Below, piece by piece: positions 43,801 through 55,800 of a stretch of 64,000 nt of DNA. The position numbers were made by a program, and so were the translations under genes. The stretch covers positions 186,001 to 250,000 of the forward strand of contig JAUIRK010000599.1 of the NCBI GenBank assembly GCA_030549495.1, in the 5' to 3' direction. Every line of letters begins with the position of its first letter. Within the stretch, counting starts at the first letter, position 1. Below the pieces are notes generated by a model. It was not told the origin of the DNA. It made no database searches and saw nothing but the letters and a program-made list of their open reading frames with translations. Origin of the DNA: Nectonema munidae (taxonomy: Eukaryota > Nematomorpha > Nectonematoida > Nectonematidae).

Positions 43801-46800
43801 TTATAATATAGGAAAATCGTGTATATTGTTCAAAAACTTATAAAAAAAATTTTTTAATTTTTTAAATAGGTTATAGCATTAAAAATCTAAAAAAAGATAT
43901 GCTCTTTAAAAAATTGGAATTTTTCGCATAAATTTTTTTTAAGTTACAATTGAAAATTGGTAAAAGCAAAAAAATAGCTCAAAACTAAATTTTATAAAGA
44001 AAAAGCTAATTTAATAAATTTAAAATTTCAAACCTTCAATTTCTATTTAAATACGCGACTACATACCTGTCAAATCATAGACCCATGTTCTAAATATATT
44101 TTCAAATAATTTACTTTACTAACTGAATATATGAGTAGGTAGAATATGAAGATTATATAAGGTGACTTTAACTTTACTTCAGTAAATTTAATTTACTTAA
44201 TTTAATTTTTAATTATTATTTAATTTAATTACTTTAATATTTTGCTTGACGTTTAAAATAATAATCAATAGTTTTGTTTATTGAACACGAGTGCTTCACT
44301 TCCAGTGCTAGCTTCACTTGACAGGCTTTAGAAAAATGGATGCTAACACTTCAGAACACAAAAGACACGTATGTTCCTCTTCCCCACCATACGTTAATGC
44401 AGTAAAATCAAATTTCAAGTATGAGTCGTCATTTTTTCAAGCCACCAAGAAAAATGCACATTTACATCTATAAAATTAGGCCTGAAAAGCAATAAAAGAA
44501 TAAAAATGGTACTCAATTCAAAGACTAAATTATTTATTCATTTAAATATGACTTATTGGCAAAAATCGCAAATGACCCAATATGCATGCAATATGTTGCG
44601 CAAAACCATCCACTTAGTCCCCATGGAACTGCTTACGATCGTCGTAACTTGATAAAATCAGTGCAGTTATGGTGGGATTGAGAGCTTACTGTGCAAGTAT
44701 AATGTCGGGTGTTAATGGTCGCGTGTTTTTTGCACAAAAATTCTTTTATAATAAATTTTGAAAATTTTTTTTTGGAAAAAAAGTTTCTTTTCGCAAAAAT
44801 TTTGGCACCAAATAGTCCTGAATCCAAAGGAAGTTGTCAAATGGATAAGGTCCAAACGGCAGTACCAGAATGATGTGCAAAAACAGCTATGTTACTAAAA
44901 CTTCCCATTCTATTAATTAAATGTTAGTTAGTGCGTAAACTTACTTGTTTACATGGCTAGGTATTCTAATGCGTAAGTACTTACCTTGTTTTTAGTCACT
45001 TGGTCAGTTTGTAAGGCGAGTAGTTACATATAGTTATATGCTTTTAATAAAAAATACTTTTATCTAAAACTATTGCTTATTTCATTCATTTTATTTGTAT
45101 GCTTATGTTTTGATAACTTTGAAAAAGTAATTTATTGAAACAGAGCGTTTCGAAGTCTAGAGTCGGTGGAATCCCAGATTTTCAAGAGATAGGAGGGGGA
45201 ATTGGTATCAAATAAAATTGAGGAGTCAGGGTCCATTTTTTAAAGTATTCTAGAATTTTTTTAGACCGAAAAATCAAGTTTAATTTTTGTAAGCATATGA
45301 GTCAAAGTTGGGTGAAATTTAAGAACAAATTTTTTTTATCTGATTGAAACACTTTTTCCTTCAAAAGTTCTCTCAAGGTTAAAGTGTGCACTTTCGGTCA
45401 AACTTCCGCAACATGATTGTTGAGTATGTGGAGTAGCGGACAACTCCTTACTCCATAAGTACGCTTCAACTTATGGCTGGAAGCTACTTATAATAGTTTT
45501 CGCTGTTCCAAGCACAGAATATTATGAACGTAATTTTCGTTTTTCTAAAAGTTTTTCTATGAACATTTTAGGTCTGACCATTCTTCTTCCGTACATCATT
45601 TCTACTAGAAAAAATTGGGAAAATTGCAAACTCCGTTTCTTCGCTCTATCAAATGAAAAGGGAGAACATGACATCATTCACCGCAAGTAAGGAACTTCAT
45701 TGACTTCTCATTCTGGATTTAAGATGTACTGATTCTCTTTCTGATCTGTAGTCGTGTGATCAGGAATTCGGAGGCGCAAAAATCATCGACTCAGACTCTT
45801 CCTCATTTTGTTATTCCTACTCCCACTTGATTTCCAATGAAACTTTTTTTTCTATTGTAGTGTTATTCATGCCATATGACAACTCGGTTACATTTTATGT
45901 TGGGTGGAAGTGCACTTTATAAAAATTCAAGAGTGAAATTAGAATATGGCCTTGGATATCACACATTCAGCGTTCCCACCCTTTTTTACTGTGGACCCCC
46001 TAAGATCATTTGTAAATCTTAAGGAGTCACAACTACAAAAACTTAAGATTTTAGGCTCTTAATCTTTTTCCTAACTAGATTTGTTTCCAGTAGGTTGCAT
46101 TATAGTATATACAAATACGAAGCAGTGTTTCATTTTTTCAGAAATTGGAGGGAAATTGGAGCGTATTTATTTATAGTTTTTATTTTATTAATAGTCAAAG
46201 CTTGCCTATTTTTGGATATCCCTTATTTATTGAAAAACTGTATAGTTCAATCAGTTCAGCAAAAATGTAAATTCAAAGAGTTTATTGTATATATTTTCAA
46301 TTGAATGCCTTTTTTTTAAATCTTTTATAAATTACTTGGTTCAATCAGAAATAAAATAAAGTGATATTTGAACTTATTTAAATGGTGTGGGATTCATTTC
46401 ATTAAAAAACTTTGTTCATACTTTTGAATTTTTTTTAATATACATCCTGCTTCTCTTGTTTAATCAGGCAACATATAGTTTAATTAAAACAAATGATAAA
46501 AGCAGAGACCATATTTTTGGATAAAAACCATAATTGTGCTCAGGGAGTCACCATTTAAAACCTAAAAAAGGAAACCATGAGTTTGTTGTTTATGAACTAG
46601 AGCTGTTGTAGGGAGTGAAGCGTAACATCATTTTAGGTTATTTAATTAAAATTCGAGTCTCTTAATTGTATTAAAAAGCAGGGCAAGATTCGTTATGTGA
46701 GATCTCAGAACATCACAGCACGAAAAATGTTCCCTTGACAACAAAGGCATTACTTATTTAGGAATTAGGCTTGTGAAGTTAATTGACACTATCTAGTGTC

Positions 46801-49800
46801 TTCAACAAAGTTTTCTTCCAAGCTCTCCATAGATCCTCTGACTTTTTCTGTTGACCTTTGCAAGTTCACATGTACCCCGTTAGGAAACCTTGATTCAGAT
46901 TTCCATTTTTCCATATTTTTATTGCACACCACACGAACAATAGTGTCTGTTGTTATTGAAAAAGAACAAAAATCGACGAAATAAATCAGTTAAAGTTAGC
47001 TTACATCAGTGTTGCTTCTCATAAAATTTTCATGCAAAAAATGCAAATTTTTAAAGTGTCACAGATGTTGATGGGAATTTACTTGATTCACTCTTTCTTT
47101 TTTTAGTGCTTTTTCTTTTTTCATTACTTTTTACATCTGATCATTTAAATTCACAAAACGAATTTTCTTCTGAAGATGAGGTTAACGGAACATCACGACT
47201 TTAATAACAGGCTCATCACAAATACCAACTCTTGAATCTTTCTAAATCTTGTATATAACATATAAAGTAGACTTGGCAAGATTAACCGGAATTGGGAAAA
47301 TTATCAATTTGCAAGTTATTTTTATTAAATATAAATCCTTTTTTTAATTGGAAATTTTATCAGCTGACTCCTATATTTTAGAAATTTCTTTACTTGTTCC
47401 AACAAAAGGGAAAAAATTCTTGCCAAATTACTTGGATAATAATCTGAAGGATTAAGGAAGAGTAAAAAATTGGAGTAATTATTTTAAACACTTGATTGTG
47501 ATTGTGCAATCCTTGGAAATATGATATAGAACCTCTCTCTCTCCTTCTCTTTTTTTCGGTCTCAGAGGGAGGGGTGTTAATTTCGCCCTAAGCTTCTTGA
47601 TTCAACCGTTTTAAGCGCGATAACTCTTTTCATGTCTATCATCACAGGGTACTAAAATTTGGGATCCACATTTGTACAGTCAATCTTTGTAAAAAGGTCC
47701 ACTCAAAAATGTTTGCCCTATTTTTTAACTTTTTATGTTTGTGCGTGTTTTTATCTTTTTACTTTTATTTATTTTTCGGTTTTCTAAGTAATAGACGAGC
47801 AAAGTTATTATCAACTTGCATATCCCATCTTTTGCTCATCCAAACAAAATTGTTGTAGTTATTTATAAATTAGTTTGTAAAAGTAATTAGTTATCTGATT
47901 TATTACTCCATATGTAAATATATAAATGTTTAGATGATTGGTTAATTATTTTATTTATTATTTAGTTAATTATATCGTTTAATAGGTAAGTAGTTACGAA
48001 CATTTATCTAAACTTGATAACAAAGAAAGAAACTTGATATGATTGCATCAATGCAGGGATGCGAGCTACTTCCTGTACACTCATCATCATCACACATGCC
48101 ATGTTGTAATAATTCGATGTTTGTATTTGAAGCTTTGCTGCCATGCTGAGCAAATTCCGAATCGATTACTCCAACATAGTCGTCATCACCAACATCAAAG
48201 ATCCTCCCTCCCCAGATGAGTAAGGATTTTTTCATTCTTCTCTATTTTCCGAAAGAACGAGAATTCAACATTTTTCTAACATTGATTGACCCCCCCCCCC
48301 CCCCCCCCCAAACTGAAAACGAATAGGAAGAAAACGGGGAATTCATCAAAATGCGTGAAAGGGGAATACAGAGGGAAGTTTTGAGTGCAAGTGTTTATGA
48401 AATGATCCAATCATTTTTTGTGTAGAAATTTAATTTTTTTCTTCATGATTAATCCAACCTCTGCTTTTTATGTAGTAATCATCTTTTTAGTTCTTTTGTC
48501 ACAAAAATTTTGAAATCATCTTCGTTGTTTTAAATTGGATTCCCCGCCCACCCATCTCAGCCATATGGCTTTAGGATCCAATCGTTTTTTGTGTAGGAAT
48601 TTACTCTGCTTTTTCTGTTATATTCATCTTTTTAGTTCTTTCGTCACAAAATTTTTTTCGTTGTTTTAAATTGGATTCCCCGCCCACCCACCTCAGCCAT
48701 ATGGCTTTAGGATCCAATTGTTTTTGGTGTAGGAATTTACTCTGCTTTTTCTGTTATATTCATCTTTTTAGTTCTTTCGTCACAAAAATTTTGAAATCAT
48801 CGTTGTTTTAAATTGGATTCCCCGCCCACCCACCTCAGCCATATGGCTTTAGGATCCAATCGTTTTTTGTGTAGGAATTTACTCTGCTTTTTCTGTTATA
48901 TTCATCTTTTTTAGTTCCTTCGTCACAAAAATTTTTTCGTTGTTTTAAATTGGATTCCCCTCCCACCCACCTCAGCCATATGGCTTTAGGATCCAATTGT
49001 TTTTTGTGTAGGAATTTAACCTTATTCATCTTTTTAGTTCTTTCGTCACAAAATTTTGAAATCATCTTCGTTGTTTTAAATTGGATTCCCCGCCCACCCA
49101 CCTCAGCCATATGGCTTTAGGATCCAATCGTTTTTTGTGTAGGAATTTACTCTGCTTTTTCTGTTATATTCATCTTTTTAGTTCTTTCGTCACAAAAATT
49201 TTGAAATCATCTTCGTTGTTTTAAATTGGATTCCCCGCCCACCCACCTCAGCCATATGGCTTTAGGATCCAATCGTTTTTTGTGTAGGTATTTAACTCTG
49301 CTTTTTCTGTTATATTCATCTTTTTAGTTCTTTCGTCACAAAAATTTTGAAATCATCTTCGTTGTTTTAAATTGGATTCCCCGCCCACCCACCTCAGCCA
49401 TATGGCTTTAGGATCCAATCGTTTTTTGTGTAGGAATTTACTCTGCTTTTCTGTTATATTCATCTTTTTAGTTCTTTGGTCACAAAAATTTTGAAATCAT
49501 CTTGGTTGTTTTAAATTGGATTCCCCGCCCATCCATCTCAGCCATATGGCTTTAGGATCCAATCGTTTTTTATGTAGGAATTTACTCTGCTTTTTCTGTT
49601 ATATTCATCTTTTTAGTTCTTTCGTCACAAAAATTTTGAAATCATCTTCGTTGTTTTAAATTGGATTCCCCGCCCACCCACCTCAGCCATATGGCTTTAG
49701 GATCCAATCGTTTTTTGTGTAGGAATTTACTCTGCTTTTTCTGTTATATTCATCTTTTTAGTTCTTTCGTCACAAAAATTTTTTCGTTGTTTTAAATTGG

Positions 49801-52800
49801 ATTCCCCGCCCACCCACCTCAGCCATATGGCTTTAGGATCCAATCGATTTTGTGTAGGAATTTACTCTGCTTTTTCTGTTATATTCATCTTTTTAGTTCT
49901 TTCGTCACAAAAATTTTGAAATCATCTTGGTTGTTTTAAATTGGATTCCCCGCCCACCCACCTCAGCCATATGGCTTTAGGATCCAATCGTTTTTTGTGT
50001 AGGAATTTACTCTGCTTTTTCTGTTATATTCATCTTTTTTAGTTCCTTCGTCACAAAAATTTTTTCGTTGTTTTAAATTGGATTCCCCTCCCACCCACCT
50101 CAGCCATATGGCTTTAGGATCCAATTGTTTTTTGTGTAGGAATTTAACCTTATTCATCTTTTCATCTTTTTAGTTCTTTCGTCACAAAAATTTTGAAATC
50201 ATCTTCGTTGTTTTAAATTGGATTCCCCGCCCACCCACCTCAGCCATATGGCTTTAGGATCCAATCGTTTTTTGTGTAGGAATTTACTCTGCTTTTTCTG
50301 TTATATTCATCTTTTTAGTTCTTTCGTCACAAAAATTTTTTCGTTGTTTTAAATTGGATTCCCCGCCCACCCACCTCAGCCATATGGCTTTAGGATCCAA
50401 TCGTTTTTTGTGTAGGTATTTAACCTGCTTTTTCTGATATTCATCTTTTTAGTTCTTTCGTCACAAAAATTTTGAAATCATCTTCGTTGTTTTAAATTGG
50501 ATTCCCCGCCCACCCACCTCAGCCATATGGCTTTAGGATCCAATCGTTTTTTGTGTAGGAATTTAACCTTATTCATCTTTTTAGTTCTTTCGTCACAAAA
50601 ATTTTGAAATCATCTTCGTTGTTTTAAATTGGATTCCCCGCCCATCCACCTCAGCCATATGGCTTTAGGATCCAATCGTTTTTTGTGTAGGAATTTAACC
50701 TGCTTTTTCTGATATTCATCTTTTTAGTTCTTTCGTCACAAAATTTTGAAATCATCTTCGTTGTTTTAAATTGGATTCCCCGCCCACCCACCTCAGCCAT
50801 ATGGCTTTAGGATCCAATCGTTTTTTGTGTAGGAATTTACTCTGCTTTTTCTGTTATATTCATCTTTTTAGTTCTTTCGTCACAAAAATTTTTTCGTTGT
50901 TTTAAATTGGATTCCCCGCCCACCCACCTCAGCCATATGGCTTTAGGATCCAATCGTTTTTTGTGTAGGAATTTAACCTGCTTTTTCTGATATTCATCTT
51001 TTTAGTTCTTTCGTCACAAAAATTTTGAAATCATCTTCGTTGTTTTAAATTGGATTCCCCGCCAACCCACCTCAGCCATATGGCTTTAGGATCCAATCGT
51101 TTTTTGTGTAGGAATTTACTCTGCTTTTTCTGTTATATTCATCTTTTTAGTTCTTTCGTCACAAAAATTTTGAAATCATCTTCGTTGTTTTAAATTGGAT
51201 TCCCCGCCCACCCACCTCAGCCATATTGCTTTAGGATCCAATCGTTTTTTGTGTAGGAATTTACTCTGCTTTTTCTGTTATATTCATCTTTTTAGTTCTT
51301 TCGTCACAAAAATTTTTTCGTTGTTTTAAATTGGATTCCCCGCCCACCCACCTCAGCCATATGGCTTTAGGATCCAATCGATTTTGTGTAGGAATTTAAT
51401 CTGCTTTTTCTGATATTCATCTTTTTAGTTCTTTCGTCACAAAAATTTTGAAATCATCTTGGTTGTTTTAAATTGGATTCCCCGCCCACCCACCTCAGCC
51501 ATATGGCTTTAGGATCCAATCGTTTTTTGTGTAGGAATTTACTCTGCTTTTTCTGTTATATTCATCTTTTTAGTTCTTTCGTCACAAAAATTTTGAAATC
51601 ATCTTCGTTGTTTTAAATTGGATTCCCCGCCCACCCACCTCAGCCATATTGCTTTGGGGTAGGATCCAATCGTTTTTTGTATAGGAATTTACTCTGCTTT
51701 TTCTGTTATATTCATCTTTTTAGTTCTTTCGTCACAAAAATCACAAAAATTTTCGTTGTTTTAAATTGTTTTAAATTCCCCGCCCACCCACCTCAGCCAT
51801 ATGGCTTTAGGATCCAATCGATTTTGTGTAGGAATTTAATCTGCTTTTTCTGTTATATTCATCTTTTTAGTTCTTTCGTCACAAAAATTTTGAAATCATC
51901 TTCGTTGTTTTAAATTGGATTCCCCGCCCACCCACCTCAGCCATATGGATTTAGGAATTAGATTCCCCGCCCACCCACCTCAGCCATATGGCTTTAGGAT
52001 CCAATCGTTTTTTGTGTAGGAATTTACTCTGCTTTTTCTGTTATATTCATCTTTTTAGTTCTTTCGTCACAAAAATTTTGAAATCATCTTTGTTGTTTAA
52101 ATTGAATTCCCCGCCCACCCACCTCAGCCATATGGCTTTAGAATCCAATCGTTTTTTGTGTAGGAAACTCTGCTTTTTCTGTTATATTCATCTTTTTAGT
52201 TCTTCTGTCATAAAAATTTTGAAATCATTTGTTTTAAAATGGATCCCCCACTCACCCACCTATATTTTTTTGTTTTATTTTTTAATTTATTTTTTTTAGT
52301 GCTTTTTCTTTTTTCATTACTTTTTAAATCTGATAAGTTAAATTCACTAACCGAATTTTTTTTTCAAGATGTGCTCAAGAGTAATTATGTCTAAAAGTTT
52401 CGCGTTTTCTTTTGATTTTCTTGATTCACTCTTTCCTTTTTTAGTGCTTTTTCTTTTTTTATTACTTTTTACATCTTTTAATTTAAATTCAGAAAACGAA
52501 TTTTCTTCTGAAGATGTAGTCAACTTGTTTTCTCTCTTATCATTTATAGACGAATCTTTTGAAATAGATGCGTCTAAATTTTCCATCTTATATTCTGATT
52601 TACTTGATTCACTCTTTCCTTTTTTAGTGCTTTTTCTTTTTTTATTACTTTTTACATCTGATAATTTAAATTCAGAAAACGAATTTTCTTCTGAAGATGT
52701 ACTCAACTTGTTTTCTCTCTTATCATTTATAGACGAATCTTTTGAAATAGATGCGTCTAAATTTTCCATCTTATCTTTTGATTTACTTGATTCACTCTTT

Positions 52801-55800
52801 CCTTTTTTAGTGCTTTTTCTTTTTTTATTACTTTTTACATCTGATAATTTAAATTCAGAAAACGAATTTTCTTCTGAAGATGTACTCAACTTGTTTTCTC
52901 TCTTATCATTTATAGACGAATCTTTTGAAATAGATGCGTCTAAATTTTCCATCTTATCTTTTGATTTACTTGATTCACTCTTTCCTTTTTTAGTGCTTTT
53001 TCTTTTTTTATTACTTTTTACATCTGATAATTTAAATTCACAAAACGAATTTTCTTCTGAAGATGTACTCAACTTGTTTTCTCTCTTATCATTTATAGAC
53101 GAATCTTTTGAAATAGATGCGTCTAAATTTTCCATCTTATCTTTTGATTTACTTGATTCACTCTTTCCTTTTTTAGTGCTTTTTCTTTTTTTATTACTTT
53201 TTACATCTGATAATTTAAATTCACAAAACGAATTTTCTTCTGAAGATGTACTCAACTTGTTTTCTCTCTTATCATTTATAGACGAATCTTTTGAAATAGA
53301 TGCGTCTAAATTTTCCATCTTATCTTTTGATTTACTTGATTCACTCTTTCCTTTTTTAGTGCTTTTTCTTTTTTTATTACTTTTTACATCTGATAATTTA
53401 AATTCAGAAAACGAATTTTCTTCTGAAGATGTACTCAACTTGTTTTCTCTCTTATCATTTATAGACGAATCTTTTGAAATAGATGCGTCTAAATTTTCCA
53501 TCTTATCTTTTGATTTACTTGATTCACTCTTTCCTTTTTTAGTGCTTTTTCTTTTTTTATTACTTTTTACATCTGATAATTTAAATTCAGAAAACGAATT
53601 TTCTTCTGAAGATGTACTCAACTTGTTTTCTCTCTTATCATTTATAGACGAATCTTTTGAAATAGATGCGTCTAAATTTTCCATCTTATCTTTTGATTTA
53701 CTTGATTCACTCTTTCCTTTTTTAGTGCTTTTTCTTTTTTTATTACTTTTTACATCTGATAATTTAAATTCAGAAAACGAATTTTCTTCTGAAGATGTAC
53801 TCAACTTGTTTTCTCTCTTATCATTTATAGACGAATCTTTTGAAATAGATGGCGTCTAAATTTTCCATCTTATCTTTTGATTTACTTGATTCACTCTTTC
53901 CTTTTTTAGTGCTTTTTCTTTTTTTATTACTTTTTACATCTGATAATTTAAATTCAGAAAACGAATTTTCTTCTGAAGATGTACTCAACTTGTTTTCTCT
54001 CTTATCATTTATAGACGAATCTTTTGAAATAGATGCGTCTAAATTTTCCATCTTATCTTTTGATTTACTTGATTCACTCTTTCCTTTTTTAGGGCTTTTT
54101 CTTTTTTCATTACTTTTTACATCTGATAATTTAAATTCACAAAACGAATTTTCTTCTGAAGATGTACTCAACTTGTTTTCTCTCTTATCATTTATAGACG
54201 AATCTTTTGAAATAGATGCGTCTAAATTTTCCATCTTATCTTTTGATTTACTTGATTCACTCTTTCCATTTTTAGGGCTTTTTCTTTTTTCATTACTTTT
54301 TACATCTGATAATTTAAATTCACAAAACGAATTTTCTTCTGAAAATGTACTCAACTTGTTCTCACTCTTATCATTTATAGACGAATTTTTTGAAATAGAT
54401 GCGTCTAAATTTTCCATCTTATCTTTTGATTTACTTGATTCACTCTTTCCTTTTTTAGTGCTTTTTCTTTTTTTATTACTTTTTACATCTGATAATTTAA
54501 ATTCAGAAAACGAATTTTCTTCTGAAGATGTACTCAACTTGTTTTCACTCTTATCATTTATAGACGAATTTTTTGAAATAGATGGGTCTAAATTTTCCAT
54601 CTTATCTTTTGATTTACTTGATTCACTCTTTCCTTTTTTAGTGCTTTTTCTTTTTTCATTACTTTTTACATCTGATAATTTAAATTCAGAAAACGAATTT
54701 TCTTCTGAAGATGTACTCAACTTGTTTTCTCTCTTATCATTTATAGACGAATCTTTTGAAATAGATGCGTCTAAATTTTCCATCTTATCTTTTGATTTAC
54801 TTGATTCACTCTTTCCTTTTTTAGTGCTTTTTCTTTTTTTATTACTTTTTACATCTGATAATTTAAATTCACAAAACGAATTTTCTTCTGAAGATGTACT
54901 CAACTTGTTTTCTCTCTCATCATTTATAGACGAATCTTTTGAAATAGATACGTCTAAATTTTTCGTTTTAATTATGTCATTTGTTTTATTTAATTCAACC
55001 ACCCCTTTTTTATTCTTTTCACTACTTTCTATACCTCGACATTTTTTCGTATCTAATAACTCAGAGTTTGGTCCTGACTCTATAATTACTTCTTTTAATT
55101 CACTGTGAATTTTCTTTCGCTTAAAAAAAAGTTTTCTTATGAACTTATCTGTTTGTATAAATGGGAAAACTCTTATTGAAGCTCTTTCTAAATTTATATT
55201 ATTTACTTTTTCTTTCTTTTTGCTTTTGATACATTTATCTATGAGTGTATATAAAAGTATTGTAAAACATATTATTACTAATATAAGTAAAATAGCTAAA
55301 AATGTTGGCATTTTGTCAAAATATGTATCCGCAATGTTAAAGTTGGGGACATATTTATACATATTGTCTTTTGTTTCCTTGATGTAAGATGTAGTTTTAT
55401 TAATATATGTATTTGCAGTGTTAAGGTTAGGGACATACTTCCCTATCATGTCTTTTGTTTCCTTGATGTAAGATGTAGTTTTATTAATAATATTTGTATT
55501 TGCAGTATTAAGGCTAGCGGCATATTTACGTATCATGTGCTCTGCTTCCTCAATGCCATTTCCATATAAAGATTTATAATATCTCGAACCCATTTTTATT
55601 TTATAAGGCGGTACACGCGCACAAGTGGCTATCTAAAAGAATAAATTAAAGCACATAGTTTGCTTTCCTTTGTAAAAAATATGTTTTTTTAACCAATCAA
55701 AAAGAACCTTTCTTTTAAGATGAATTTGATTGGCTAATAAATTTCATTCATGCGTGAATAACCCATTATTAAGTATCGTGCACGTGTGATGAATCAATGT

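Noticed and set aside
40617-46556. A single 5.9-kb transposon bounded by the long inverted repeats
   Set aside because: The interval contains two genuine host exons in correct order and phase, so two separate insertions of one repeat family fit better.
48835-49110. Minus-strand frames in the minisatellite (also 49963-50157) and plus frames at 51677-52299
   Set aside because: They repeat the satellite unit and include no start region or domain; they are by-products of the tandem repeat.
52369-53859. 496-codon plus-strand frame, and the 419-codon one at 53849-55108, as genes
   Set aside because: They are antisense to the repeat of the minus-strand gene, start inside the array, and lack a unique N-terminal domain. 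They follow from a stop-free 183-bp period. Kept only as a finding.
55570-55593. N-myristoylation of the nested protein (MGSRYYKS)
   Set aside because: The position that needs a small residue is Tyr, so the consensus is not met.
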